A model generated the notes under the pieces. It saw only the letters and a program-made list of their open reading frames with translations. It made no database searches and was not told the origin of the DNA. Positions 30,530 through 39,552 of a DNA stretch of 64,000 nucleotides are shown piece after piece (position 1 is the stretch's first letter; each line of letters opens with the position of its first letter). The DNA comes from Anaerolineales bacterium (GTDB lineage: Bacteria > Chloroflexota > Anaerolineae > Anaerolineales > Villigracilaceae): positions 1 through 64,000 of the forward strand of contig JAEURC010000028.1 in assembly GCA_016789025.1 (NCBI GenBank), in the 5' to 3' direction. The position numbers were made by a program, and so were the translations under genes.

Positions 30530-31465
30530 TTACGGAGGCTGGGGCACAGTATCTTCAGAATCATCGTTGTCGTTATTGCAACCCCAATCCAATCCATAGT
30601 CTATTGCGCCATCGTTATCGTTATCGATCCCGTCACTACATTCCGGGCGATCTGGGGTTGGCGTGTTAGTTTGGTTCGTGCCACCACCGCCGCCACCGTC
30701 GCCACCGTCGCCACCGCCGCCACCGCCGCCACCGCCACCGCCGCCACCGTCATTGCCACCGCCACCATTATTATTTCCGCCACCCAAATTAGTATCGAAA
30801 GGCGGCTCAACGACGACATATGGGAGTTGAGGAATAACGCTTGGATCGTATGTAAATTTCTCTAATGCAACCCAACATGGATTCGGGTAATCCGGTGTAA
30901 ACGGCACCAAAACCCATTTTTGATCTGTGTTCTTTTCAAGAATTATAAGTTCGTCAAGTAGATTAATAAAAACAAGTATCTTGTTGTAAACAGCATTGGG
31001 ACCAGAATGGCAGGTTGTGCCTTGGTTTGCGACAAAGGTATTCACCAATGGGACGGAGGCGATCTCAAAATTCAGTTCGACGAATTCAATACCAATCCAG
31101 CAATTACCGTTAGTGACGACTGCACCAACCTGCACTTTCAGCCAGTTTCTACCCTGGCTGTTGATACCCAACAATGTGATCTGTGTTCCTGCTGGAACAT
31201 TTCTGCTGGTTGGCTCATACGCTTTGCCGGGGCCTTCATAACAAATAACCGGCAATATTGTTTTGGTGACAGTAGGCGCTACCCGCGGTGGAAATGGGGT
31301 AACTGTCGGTTCAAGAGTTTGGGGTGTCCCTGTAGCGGCTGCGTTTATGGTGGGTGTGTCAGTGGCAGTTGATAGAACACCATAAGTCGAAGTAGGAGTA
31401 GCAGATTTGCATCCAGCACAGAAGAGACTACCAACCACTAACCAATGTACAAAATAGGTTTTCAT
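30530..31465 (-). CDS. SH3b lipoprotein with poly-Gly linker and Asp-rich end
   Basis: This 311-residue protein starts at ATG 31465 after GAGAGGAAATC. Its lipobox is LFCAGC. Two degenerate SH3b-type domains lie at about 75-140 (CYEGPGKAYEP...) and 145-205 (CHSGPNAVYN...). A Gly/Asn/Asp tract of about 45 residues (about 220-262) follows. The C end DGIDNDNDGAIDYG-DWGC (with one L between) is a calcium-loop-like DxDNDGxxD motif common at the ends of secreted proteins. It probably binds the cell wall. The tract is coded by a GGN simple repeat likely to vary in length. Confidence 0.75.
   Translation of the reverse strand: MKTYFVHWLVVGSLFCAGCKSATPTSTYGVLSTATDTPTINAAATGTPQTLEPTVTPFPPRVAPTVTKTILPVICYEGPGKAYEPTSRNVPAGTQITLLGINSQGRNWLKVQVGAVVTNGNCWIGIEFVELNFEIASVPLVNTFVANQGTTCHSGPNAVYNKILVFINLLDELIILEKNTDQKWVLVPFTPDYPNPCWVALEKFTYDPSVIPQLPYVVVEPPFDTNLGGGNNNGGGGNDGGGGGGGGGGGGGDGGDGGGGGGTNQTNTPTPDRPECSDGIDNDNDGAIDYGLDWGCNNDNDDSEDTVPQPP
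30678..30786. repeat. CCACCG/CCGCCA simple repeat coding poly-Gly
   Basis: Tandem CCACCG and CCGCCA trinucleotide pairs (GGN codons on the minus strand) run almost unbroken for about 100 bases within the lipoprotein gene. This is a slippage-prone microsatellite that keeps frame in units of three. Confidence 0.85.
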
Positions 31466-31746
31466 GATTTCCTCTCCCATTTAATAGATCAAACACTAAC
31501 TATCTTTGTACAGGAGTGCCTAAACTCAAAGTGATGTTACGTTCTTGACGCATAGCGAAGGATATCCAAAAAGACAAATTCCCCTGTCTCTTCAAGATTC
31601 TTCTTCGCACCTTTGAGGCTCAGAATGACACTTTGTTTGTAAGGGTATCACCTCGAAACCGGATACTCCCTTTTGTACTATTTTGTATCTTGATCGATGT
31701 TTTACGGTAAAATTTATTATATCATCAACGTTTTCCAGGAGGAAGC

Positions 31747-33153
31747 ATGAAATCGTCCAACACAAACAGGGCAAAGATACCTTGGGGTTATATTTTGGTC
31801 GGTATTTTAAGTCTCATAACCTTCTGGTTTTTTGTATCCAGAGATGATTATCCGATATCTCTTACGGGAAGTACACACGTCTACTTGGGATTAAGTGTTG
31901 TAGAACAAGATTTTTCAACAATTCTTCGAGAGATTAATGATGGCAACAAGGAATATTTGGTAATTGGCAATGGCATGTGGCTGGATGCAGATAATGATGG
32001 TATTCAGGATGCCGGTGAAACGCCGCTCGCCGGCGACACAAATATACAGAACGATTGGCTCGCTAGTTTCTTGTTACAATCTCCTGACCCGGCGGCCTTA
32101 ATATATTTAGACTATATCCGTTTCGACAAAGACATTGATCTTCCAGAAATTGTTTGTTTTAAGACCATAACGATAGCAAAAAGTGGGGGTATACCTGTTC
32201 AAATTGCCCCTGAAGTCATTCCTGCTGGTCTTAAGATTACACAAGAAAGGTACGAATATGCATTCCCACCGGAGCGTTGCATGAAGCAGGGAGAAAAATA
32301 TATCATGCCACATATATTATTAGGTGTTGTGCCGGTAAATGCGTCAGCCAATCTTCTTGGAATACTTGAGGTTAAGGGTTATCGCGCGTCTGATTATTTT
32401 CCCATTGATAAACAAAAAATTTCGTTTGATATATCCATGGAGATTGATGATGGCCGCACATTTTCACCATCGATGGAGGCTGTTGTGGCTCAAGAAGGCT
32501 GGGAAGGCAAATTCGTACTTGATCAAAACAAGATACCAACTTTAAGTTTAGATCGAATTGATATATACAGCTGGGTGCTTATCCCGTTTTTTCTTATCAT
32601 GGCAGTCGCCATTCCATATCTATCCAATATTGTACAAAACACAAGTGAATTTCTCGAAATAGCTTTTGGTTTGCTTCTAGGGTTATGGGGCACTCATGAG
32701 ATCTTCACTCCGGATTACATCAGTACATCCGTACCCATAGATATCATTATCTACTTTCTCTTCATATTATTGATTACAGAACTAATACTCACCCTTGTTC
32801 CTGAAATCAACAGACTGTTCTTAAGAATTCACGTTGAGGATGAAGGTACAAGAAATGAAAAAACTGTAATTGAAAATCGAGGTTTTCTGCGGGTAGATTT
32901 GACCGAATCCTTTCTCGGCGATTATCAATCAAGAATTACACAAGCTCTTCCGTCTATCCGCATACCAGGTAGAAGAAGTTCCGCTCGAAAGGTCATTATC
33001 TGGACAAGAGCTCCGGCGCCAAATGATCCTACTTCTAATCATATGATAACTTATCTATATTTGAAAAAGCACAGGCCCTTATGGACCGAGGTTGAGGATA
33101 TTATTCACCTTAAAGACGCCAATAAAAAAATATTAACAACATGCTCTTATTAA
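31747..33153 (+). CDS. Membrane protein of unknown function, AT-rich
   Basis: This 468-residue protein starts with AGGAGGAAGC just before the ATG. A hydrophobic segment at about 12-30 leads to a large extracytosolic region (31-275) with a calcium-loop-like DADNDGIQDAGETPLAGDTN motif. Three hydrophobic segments follow (about 278-300, 302-322, 335-355), then a cytosolic tail (about 360-468). Codon use is far more AT-rich than in the neighbours, so recent transfer is likely. No family recognised. Confidence 0.65.
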   Translation: MKSSNTNRAKIPWGYILVGILSLITFWFFVSRDDYPISLTGSTHVYLGLSVVEQDFSTILREINDGNKEYLVIGNGMWLDADNDGIQDAGETPLAGDTNIQNDWLASFLLQSPDPAALIYLDYIRFDKDIDLPEIVCFKTITIAKSGGIPVQIAPEVIPAGLKITQERYEYAFPPERCMKQGEKYIMPHILLGVVPVNASANLLGILEVKGYRASDYFPIDKQKISFDISMEIDDGRTFSPSMEAVVAQEGWEGKFVLDQNKIPTLSLDRIDIYSWVLIPFFLIMAVAIPYLSNIVQNTSEFLEIAFGLLLGLWGTHEIFTPDYISTSVPIDIIIYFLFILLITELILTLVPEINRLFLRIHVEDEGTRNEKTVIENRGFLRVDLTESFLGDYQSRITQALPSIRIPGRRSSARKVIIWTRAPAPNDPTSNHMITYLYLKKHRPLWTEVEDIIHLKDANKKILTTCSY

Positions 33154-33289
33154 ATTCTGGGTCACCTTAAACCCAAGGTCGTCAATAGAGCGTTTTTCTC
33201 CTCATCACGGCGACAGTCGATGCACGACACATCCTTGCTTCATCTCGTATACATCGTGCAATGTCGAGAAGTTCCAACAAAAAACAAGA

Positions 33290-33514
33290 TTAATTTTGCG
33301 TTGAGACGGTTGTAACACTTTTTACAGCCAAGTTGTTCAACAAAACTTGCGTTACTTGAGTTACTTCATCTACCGCCCTCTCAAACGCCGCTTCATTGAC
33401 CTTGGATGGCTTGCGGTAGCCGCTAACTTTCCTCACAAACTGCAACGCCGCCGCGCGGATCTCTTCCTCGGTGGCGGGGATTTCACTGCGTAATGTTTTG
33501 ATACTTCGGCACAT
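33290..33514 (-). CDS. DUF2277 family protein
   Basis: This 74-residue protein has the family pattern MCRSIKTLR...PATEEEIRAAALQFVRKVSGYRKPSKVNEAAFERAVDE in short segments (MCRSIKTLR; EEEIRAAALQFVRKVSGYR; AAFERAVDEV). DUF2277 is a small helical family in several phyla without known function. CCTAGGAG precedes the ATG. It lies 24 bases beyond the cyclase stop and may be the last gene of that operon. Confidence 0.9.
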   Translation of the reverse strand: MCRSIKTLRSEIPATEEEIRAAALQFVRKVSGYRKPSKVNEAAFERAVDEVTQVTQVLLNNLAVKSVTTVSTQN

Positions 33515-33537
33515 GGTTTGCTCCTAGGGAGGGAATG

Positions 33538-34887
33538 TCAAAGGGTGGAGTCGGCATCCAGGGGCGAGGCAGGTTGGGGGGCGAGAGAAGCGGCGGCTTG
33601 TCCGAATTTCCCCGCGCTTTTTTCATCGAGCAAGTGCCAGACTTCCATTTGCCCTTTGCCTTTGACGTGAATCTCGCCGACGTATTCGCATTCGAAATCA
33701 TCTTTGAGCAATTCGTACGCATCGCGCGTGATCTGGATGCGGTTCTTCACGCCGTGACTTTCCATGCGGCTGGCGGTGTTGACCATATCGCCCCACACCG
33801 CAAACACTTTTCTGCGACCGATCACGCCCGCGATCAGCGATCCCGAATTCAACCCGATGCGAATCTCGATGGGATGTTTGCCGCCGAGAAAATTCCCCTC
33901 GTGGACTCGCTTCAACATATCCAACGCGAGACGCGCGAGGACGTGCGCGTGATCGGGTTTAGGCGACGGGACGCCTGCCGCCGCCATGTAGCCGTCTCCC
34001 GCCACTTGGATTTTTTCCGCTTTGTGTTTCTCCACCAGCTCATCGAAGAGGGTGAACACATCGTCGAGCATTTTCACCACTTCATGCGGACCGAACTTCG
34101 CCGAGATCGGCGTGAAGTTGACGATGTCTGCAAACAACACGCTGGCTGAGTCGTATTCCTCTGCGATGGTTTTGTTGCCTTGTTTTAATTTATCGGCGAT
34201 CCAACCTGGCAACACGTTGTGAAGCAGGGAGTCCACCTGATCGCGTTGAAAGCGGATGTTATATTTTTGCAGGAACTCGCGGCGACTGTAGCGTTCGAGA
34301 TAAAAACTGGTGAACGCGCCCAACACGTTCGCGCCGAGGAAGAAAAAATTGTAGATGACGAAAATGAGCGTGCCAGTTTCGGTCTCCAGCAATTCCTTGA
34401 CCCAGATGCTGTTGACTTCGTATCCGATGGCAATGATCAGGTTGGCGATCACCGCGTAACGGAAGAGCAAGCGCGAGAGTCCGTATGCCCACATCGAGAC
34501 GAGTAGTAGACCCGTCACGTAGAAGCGGCTTCCAAATTCCACCTCTTGCGTGATCGAGATCATGCCCACGATTCCCAGCCCTGCGATGGCGGCGGTAGCG
34601 CACATCAACGGTTGGATGTACGGTTGGAACCGCTTGAAATAGGTGGAGACGAAAACCAGCGTGAACATCGGCACGACGATCCCGAATCGAATCGCCCAGA
34701 CCATGTTCTTCGAAAGAGGCACGGCGTACATATCTAAAACCCCGAACAGCGCATATAACAACGCGCCCAACGCCAAAGCAAACCGCGCCGTGGACTGTAC
34801 GTTGACGCGATAATCTTCGAGAAATTGTTTTTCGATCTCGAGAGGGAAGCGCAGTCTGCCCGCGCGGGGGTAGAGGGATTTGTTCAC
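33538..34887 (-). CDS. Membrane-bound class III nucleotide cyclase
   Basis: This 449-residue protein has about six hydrophobic segments (residues 35-200), a linker LLHNVLPGWIADKLKQG, and a class III cyclase domain (about 235-430). Metal-binding Asp residues lie in VLFADIVNFT and VAGDGYMAA, and the purine-site Lys in AEKIQVAGD. The segment KVFAVWGDMVNTASRME is one residue shorter than the usual KF.YD.WGD and lacks the Asp that selects adenine, so the nucleotide specificity is uncertain. It starts four bases after the holB stop, so the two are in one operon. Confidence 0.9.
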   Translation of the reverse strand: MNKSLYPRAGRLRFPLEIEKQFLEDYRVNVQSTARFALALGALLYALFGVLDMYAVPLSKNMVWAIRFGIVVPMFTLVFVSTYFKRFQPYIQPLMCATAAIAGLGIVGMISITQEVEFGSRFYVTGLLLVSMWAYGLSRLLFRYAVIANLIIAIGYEVNSIWVKELLETETGTLIFVIYNFFFLGANVLGAFTSFYLERYSRREFLQKYNIRFQRDQVDSLLHNVLPGWIADKLKQGNKTIAEEYDSASVLFADIVNFTPISAKFGPHEVVKMLDDVFTLFDELVEKHKAEKIQVAGDGYMAAAGVPSPKPDHAHVLARLALDMLKRVHEGNFLGGKHPIEIRIGLNSGSLIAGVIGRRKVFAVWGDMVNTASRMESHGVKNRIQITRDAYELLKDDFECEYVGEIHVKGKGQMEVWHLLDEKSAGKFGQAAASLAPQPASPLDADSTL

Positions 34888-34891
34888 GGAA

Positions 34892-35926
34892 CTACACTTT
34901 CGGCAGATCCATCAACAAGACTTCTGCCAACATGCGCGAGTTTACGTTTCTATCCATCTTGTTGAGCGCGTATTCGAGTCCGCTGACGATGCGGCGCGAG
35001 GCGGAGAGGTCCATGCGCGAGGCGATGTCTTCGATCTCCAGGTTGCGGTCCACGTTGACGAGCGGCGTCTCGGCTTGCGCGGTTCTCAGCATCACGTCGC
35101 GCCAATACGAGAGCCAGAACAAAATTGTCTGTCGCATTGCGTCTTTGTCTTTGGCAAGTTTGTCGGCGTAGGAAAATTTTTCCACGCGCGAGGCAGGCAG
35201 AAGGGAGAGAAGATCGTTCAGTCGTTCGTCGCGCTGGTCGAGCAGGGAATCGTTTTCGATCAAGCGAATCGCGTATCCCATGCGTCCGCCTGAAATATGC
35301 GCGATCAACTTCGCGCGTGAATTCTCTAATCCTCTATTTTCTAATTCTCTCTGTACTTCCTCAACGCTCAATGGTCTCAACCGCAGAACTTCACACCGCG
35401 AAACGATGGTTGGCAATAATTGCTCGGGATTATCGGCGGTGAGGATCAACACCGCATACGACGGCGCTTCTTCGAGAGTTTTCAACAGCGCGTTCGCGGC
35501 GTTATCGTTTGCCTCTTGAAATCTCAAAAACAACGCCACGCGATATTTCGATTGATACGGTTTCAGCGTGAGCAATTTGCGCGCCTCGCGGATCTGATCC
35601 ACTTTCAGGATGCCGCCCTCGGATTCGGATTCGACCACGCTCAAGTCCGCGTGCTTCATGGACTCGATCTGCTTGCAATCTCGGCACGTTCCGCAGGGGA
35701 CGCCTGCCTCAAGCGGTGTGGGGCAGTTCAACGCCTGAGCGAATCGCAGCGCCAGCGTGCGGCGACCCAAGCCGGGAGGTCCCGCGAAAAGATACGCATG
35801 GCGCGTCGTCTCACGGACGATGTGTTTCTGCAACATATCCACAGCCCAGTGGTGGCCCGTGAGGTTCCAGTTAGCAGTTAATGAGTGATCAGTGATCGAG
35901 TTATCAGTTATCAGTGAAGTAGTCAT
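34892..35926 (-). CDS. holB: DNA polymerase III delta-prime subunit (clamp loader)
   Basis: This 344-residue protein belongs to the AAA+ clamp-loader complex that loads the sliding clamp. It has a Walker A-like GPPGLGRRTL (Lys replaced by Arg, common in delta-prime), zinc cysteines CGTCRDC plus an upstream Cys, sensor motif TLEEAPSYAVLILTADN, and an SRC motif (IVSRCEVLRL). The first about 15 residues (MTTSLITDNSITDHS) and ELENRGLENSR (about 193-203) are encoded by repeat words that fill neighbouring intergenic DNA. A start nearer TGHHWAVDML is therefore possible. The cyclase gene follows immediately. Confidence 0.92.
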   Translation of the reverse strand: MTTSLITDNSITDHSLTANWNLTGHHWAVDMLQKHIVRETTRHAYLFAGPPGLGRRTLALRFAQALNCPTPLEAGVPCGTCRDCKQIESMKHADLSVVESESEGGILKVDQIREARKLLTLKPYQSKYRVALFLRFQEANDNAANALLKTLEEAPSYAVLILTADNPEQLLPTIVSRCEVLRLRPLSVEEVQRELENRGLENSRAKLIAHISGGRMGYAIRLIENDSLLDQRDERLNDLLSLLPASRVEKFSYADKLAKDKDAMRQTILFWLSYWRDVMLRTAQAETPLVNVDRNLEIEDIASRMDLSASRRIVSGLEYALNKMDRNVNSRMLAEVLLMDLPKV

Positions 35927-35940
35927 TAGTTATTTGCTTT

Positions 35941-36175
35941 GGTGGTTGAGTAGACACGAGCGAAGCGAGTGTCGTATCGAAACCACCACGCCACATGTAA
36001 ACAAGTATTATTTTGATACCTGCTGGTTTCGATACGCTCGCAATGGCGCGAGGCGCCACTCGCTACTCAACCAGCGAATATTTCCCCAATCGTAAATCAA
36101 AAATCGTAAATCGTAAATCGGCAGTCTCTAATTCTCCAATTCTCTATTTCTCCCTCCTCAATTACCATTTACCAA
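35941..36175. repeat. Two palindromes GGTTGAGTAG...CGTATCGAAACC plus word repeats
   Basis: One element at 35941-35987 (GGTGGTTGAGTAG ... CGTATCGAAACCACC) and an inverted relative at 36022-36075 (GCTGGTTTCGATACGCTCG ... CTCGCTACTCAACCAGC) are followed by AAATCGTAAATC and TCTAATTCTCC words (36097-36180) running into the rsgA stop. The same class occurs at 43088-43143. No gene seen here. Confidence 0.8.
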
Positions 36176-37072
36176 TTACTCTTTCCCTTCGCGCAACCTC
36201 AAATACGACTCATACCTATCCCTAAAAACTCTCCCCTCCTCCACCGCCTTCACTACCGCGCAACCCGGCTCGTGGATGTGCGTGCAGTCGCTGAATTGAC
36301 AATGTTGCACAAGGTCGCGCAGTTCGGGGAAGTAGGCGTCCATTTCTTCGGGAGTCGTATCCCACAGCGCGAGAGACTTCCAGCCCGGAGTATCCGCAAC
36401 GTAGCCGCCGCCATCGAGCGCGAACAATTCACGTGTGACAGTTGTATGCTTTCCTTTATTCATTGCTGTGCTTACTTCGTTGACGGCGAGTCCCAACCCG
36501 GGTTGTAGCGCGTTGAGTAAACTCGATTTCCCCGCGCCGCTGGGCCCTGCGAACGCGCTGATTTTTTGCGCGAGAATCTTTTTTAGTTCATCCAAACCAT
36601 CGCCATTTTTTGCAGAGGTGTAAATGACGCGATAACCGATCGTCGCATACAAGCCAAAAATATTTTTCGCATCGTCAACAAGATCAATTTTGTTTGCGAC
36701 GATGATCGCTGGAATTCTTTGTTTCTCCGCAATGACCAAAAACCGATCCAGCATTTTCAATTTCGGATTCGGATGCGCGCACGCGAACACGAACACCGCT
36801 TGATCGGGATTTGCTAACATCACTTGCTGATACTCACCTTGCGGTCTCGGGTCAAGCCGAACGATAGCCTGTTTCCGCTCATCGACTTCTTCGATGACCC
36901 CGCTTCCGTCCATCAGAATTGTGATTTGAACTTTATCGCCCAACGCGGCAATGTCGCCGGTGGCTTTTCCTTGCTTCAATTTTCCCCGCAGTTGACAAAC
37001 AATCGAACCGTCCTCGGTCTTCACCGTGAAGAAACCAGATTGGGCTTTGACGACAAGGCCGCGATTCTCCAA
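36176..37072 (-). CDS. rsgA: Ribosome small-subunit GTPase RsgA
   Basis: This 298-residue circularly permuted GTPase acts in 30S maturation. It has an OB-like N domain (1-70), a G4 motif VANKIDLV before G1 GPSGAGKSSLLN, and G3 DTPGW. The zinc site is CQFSDCTHIHEPGC, as expected for the family. It lies in the minus-strand run maf, PBP, rsgA, holB. The start MENRGLVVK follows directly from an AAT-TGGAGAATC region whose GGAG could serve as ribosome site. Confidence 0.95.
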   Translation of the reverse strand: MENRGLVVKAQSGFFTVKTEDGSIVCQLRGKLKQGKATGDIAALGDKVQITILMDGSGVIEEVDERKQAIVRLDPRPQGEYQQVMLANPDQAVFVFACAHPNPKLKMLDRFLVIAEKQRIPAIIVANKIDLVDDAKNIFGLYATIGYRVIYTSAKNGDGLDELKKILAQKISAFAGPSGAGKSSLLNALQPGLGLAVNEVSTAMNKGKHTTVTRELFALDGGGYVADTPGWKSLALWDTTPEEMDAYFPELRDLVQHCQFSDCTHIHEPGCAVVKAVEEGRVFRDRYESYLRLREGKE

Positions 37073-37089
37073 TTCTATACTCCAAAACC

Positions 37090-37187
37090 ATCCGTCATTG
37101 CGAGTGGCGCTTTAGCGCCACGAAGCAATCTCCAACACCGTGATGGGGATTGCTTCGTCAGGCAAAGCCCTCCTCGCAATGACGGAT
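37090..37187. repeat. CCGTCATTGCGAG palindromic repeat, copy 2
   Basis: ATCCGTCATTGCGAG and CTCGCAATGACGGAT form 15-base perfect ends, and CGAAGCAATC / GATTGCTTCG the inner arms. It is the same family as 25759-25850. It fills the gap between the PBP stop and the rsgA start. Confidence 0.88.
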
Positions 37188-37195
37188 GTCTCTTG

Positions 37196-39457
37196 TTACT
37201 GCTCCGGCGTCTCAGTTGGGATTCCGCCGAAGGGCGTCGGGGTTTCGGTCACGCCGAAGTTGGATTCGAACCAGTAGATGGTCCGGGGCGAGCCAAAGTA
37301 ATACGTCTCGATGATACGCTTAAAGACCGGCGCCGCCCAATCGGAACCTTCGCCTTGATTTTCAAGAATAATCGCGATGGCAATATCTGGTTTATCTTTG
37401 CAGACAGGGTATTGATCCACGGCTTCTTCGCAAAGGGTATAGCCGGCGAACCATGCGTGCGGCCTGCCGCTTCCCGATTCGGCTGTGCCGGTCTTTCCGG
37501 CGACAGGCACCTGAATGCCGCGCAATCGGAAGTGCGCTGTGCCAAGCGAATTTTCGACCACGGAGATCATCGCTTCGCGGATGAGTTGCAGCCGTTCTGG
37601 CGTGACGGGCAGAACGCCGGTCGCTTCCGGCTTGAAGACCAGCGTCGACGCTCCTTCGATGGGTTGAATTGATTCGACCAATTGTGGGCGATACAGCGTG
37701 CCGCCGTTGCCCAGCGCGGCGATGAAACGCGCTACCTGTAACGGCGTAACCTGCATATCGCCCTGACCGATCGCTTGGTTTACCACATCTATCGCTGTTT
37801 GCGGGTCGCTAATATTCCCGGCGGCTTCGGTAATCTGACCGATTCCCGTTGGCGAACCGAGACCAAACGCGCGCGCCATGTTGGCAATATCCGTTTGGCG
37901 ATTATTCTGATATAAGGTGTAGCCGATATCATAGAAAAACGGATTACATGAACGCATCAATCCCTGAGAAAGAGTCAACAAGCCAGAGGGAAGGCTATCG
38001 GGTGTATTACATTCCCTGCCCGAAGCAACGCGATCCTCGCAATGTTGCCACGTCCAATCGTGGCGAATCGTATCTGGAAGTTTTGTCCAATCGTATTGAC
38101 AGTCGAAGGTTGATTCAGGGATGTATAACCCGCTTTCCATGCCCGCCGCCATGGTGATGATCTTGAACACCGAACCGAGCGGGTATTGTCCCTGCGCGGC
38201 GCGATTGAGCAGTGGATCGTCCACACGCTGAAATAATTCTGCGATTCGCTCTGAACTGTTGGGGTTGTTCGTTTCAAAGATGTTCGAGTCGTAATCCGGC
38301 GAGGATGCCATCGCAAGCACGCGCCCGGTATCCACTTCCATCACAACGACCGCGCCGCGGAAACCCTCGATGGACTTTTCCGCGTAATATTGCAAGTTGC
38401 GATCCAACGTCAAATGTACCGATTCGGATGGCTGCGGCTCGCTCTCTCCGACCTTCGTTACGATCTGCCCTGTGGACGGATTCACCACGTACAACGTGCC
38501 GCCGTGTTGACCGGCGAGAGAATCCTCCATGGATCGTTCGATGCCGGCATTTCCCACGCGCTCCGAGCCTTGATACCCAAGGCGTTTGTATGTATCCAAA
38601 TCATCCGCAGAGATAAACGTGGTGTACCCAACCACATTCGAGCCGGTGCCTTGCTCAAAATAATAACGCGATGTGTACTGCTCCCATTGCAAACCGCTGG
38701 GAGAGCTGGCGCGGATGATCGCCGATTCGTCTGCAGACGCCTCGCACAACGGAATGGCAAATTGGTCCGGCGTGTTGAGGATATCCTGCGTGAGAACTTC
38801 GGGACTGATGCCGCACAACGCCCACACCCGCGCGGCAAGCGTGCCGATGCTTTCATCGGTCACGTTGCCGGGGATGACGTAGAACGCATACACGTCGGAT
38901 TGCGCCGCGAATGGATCGCCGTTGCGGTCGTAGATCTCGCCGCGCGAGGGGATCTTGTAGTCCATCTTCAACGTGTTCCCGCCAGCGAGTTCCGGCAGGA
39001 TGTTCGAGTCATCCCATTGCAATTTCCATTGTCCGTCTTCGAGCGTGAAGCGCGCGATCATGTCGCGTTGGATGTCGCCTGCCAGCACGGTGTGATAAGC
39101 GACGTTATACGACACCTCGGCGGACAACGGGCTGACCAAAGCCGAATTAACCGCGTAATCGAACGAGCCTGCGCTCATTTCGTTCAACGCGTCCTTGTTG
39201 CGTTTGGCAAATTGGTCGAGCGGAAGCGCGTCCGTCGTCACTTTGCTAAGCATGGCGTACATGGCGTTGTAATCGTCCGCTTTGTAGGCGTCGAGGTACG
39301 CGCTCAGCGCCGCGCCCGCATCCGGCGCGGAGGTGACGTTCACAATGGGTTGCGGCAGTGCGGTTCCAGTGGGGATACCGGGAATCGCGCTCGTGCCACA
39401 CGCGGTGAGAATGAACGCGGGGAGGAGAATAATGCTGATAAGACGAAATAATTTCAT
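37196..39457 (-). CDS. Class B penicillin-binding protein (lipoprotein)
   Basis: This 753-residue transpeptidase cross-links peptidoglycan outside the membrane. ATG 39457 follows AAAGG. It has a lipobox ILTAC (about 19), an NTF2-like MecA_N-type domain (about 45-165), a dimerisation region (about 170-330, SRGEIYDRNG), and a transpeptidase domain (about 370-720) with SxxK in GSVFKI, SxN in SCN and KTG in GKTGTAE. A Pro/Thr-rich tail follows. The lipobox in place of a plain membrane anchor is notable and recalls PBP2a-like or PbpA-like lipoproteins. Which class B role it has (division or elongation) is not decided. Confidence 0.9.
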   Translation of the reverse strand: MKLFRLISIILLPAFILTACGTSAIPGIPTGTALPQPIVNVTSAPDAGAALSAYLDAYKADDYNAMYAMLSKVTTDALPLDQFAKRNKDALNEMSAGSFDYAVNSALVSPLSAEVSYNVAYHTVLAGDIQRDMIARFTLEDGQWKLQWDDSNILPELAGGNTLKMDYKIPSRGEIYDRNGDPFAAQSDVYAFYVIPGNVTDESIGTLAARVWALCGISPEVLTQDILNTPDQFAIPLCEASADESAIIRASSPSGLQWEQYTSRYYFEQGTGSNVVGYTTFISADDLDTYKRLGYQGSERVGNAGIERSMEDSLAGQHGGTLYVVNPSTGQIVTKVGESEPQPSESVHLTLDRNLQYYAEKSIEGFRGAVVVMEVDTGRVLAMASSPDYDSNIFETNNPNSSERIAELFQRVDDPLLNRAAQGQYPLGSVFKIITMAAGMESGLYIPESTFDCQYDWTKLPDTIRHDWTWQHCEDRVASGRECNTPDSLPSGLLTLSQGLMRSCNPFFYDIGYTLYQNNRQTDIANMARAFGLGSPTGIGQITEAAGNISDPQTAIDVVNQAIGQGDMQVTPLQVARFIAALGNGGTLYRPQLVESIQPIEGASTLVFKPEATGVLPVTPERLQLIREAMISVVENSLGTAHFRLRGIQVPVAGKTGTAESGSGRPHAWFAGYTLCEEAVDQYPVCKDKPDIAIAIILENQGEGSDWAAPVFKRIIETYYFGSPRTIYWFESNFGVTETPTPFGGIPTETPEQ

Positions 39458-39476
39458 GTGTGCCTTTCGATTGAGC

Positions 39477-39537
39477 AATCCCGAAGGGATGGAACGATTA
39501 TAGCCGGGCAAGCGACAACCAAATCCCGAAGGGATGA
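39477..39537. repeat. ATCCCGAAGGGATG word, two copies
   Basis: AATCCCGAAGGGATG occurs at 39478-39492 and again at 39523-39537, each a small palindrome (ATCCC/GGGAT). They lie between the PBP and maf genes; a promoter-like TATAGC is between them. No gene seen. Confidence 0.7.
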
Positions 39538-39552
39538 CATACGTTTCGCGCG

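Noticed and set aside
35941..36180. CRISPR-like array
   Set aside because: Repeat words are irregular in length and spacing and inverted; there are no unique spacers and no cas genes in the window.
38390..39451. 353-codon open frame on the plus strand
   Set aside because: It is antisense to the class B PBP gene, which has all its motifs; composition is that of a GC-rich shadow.
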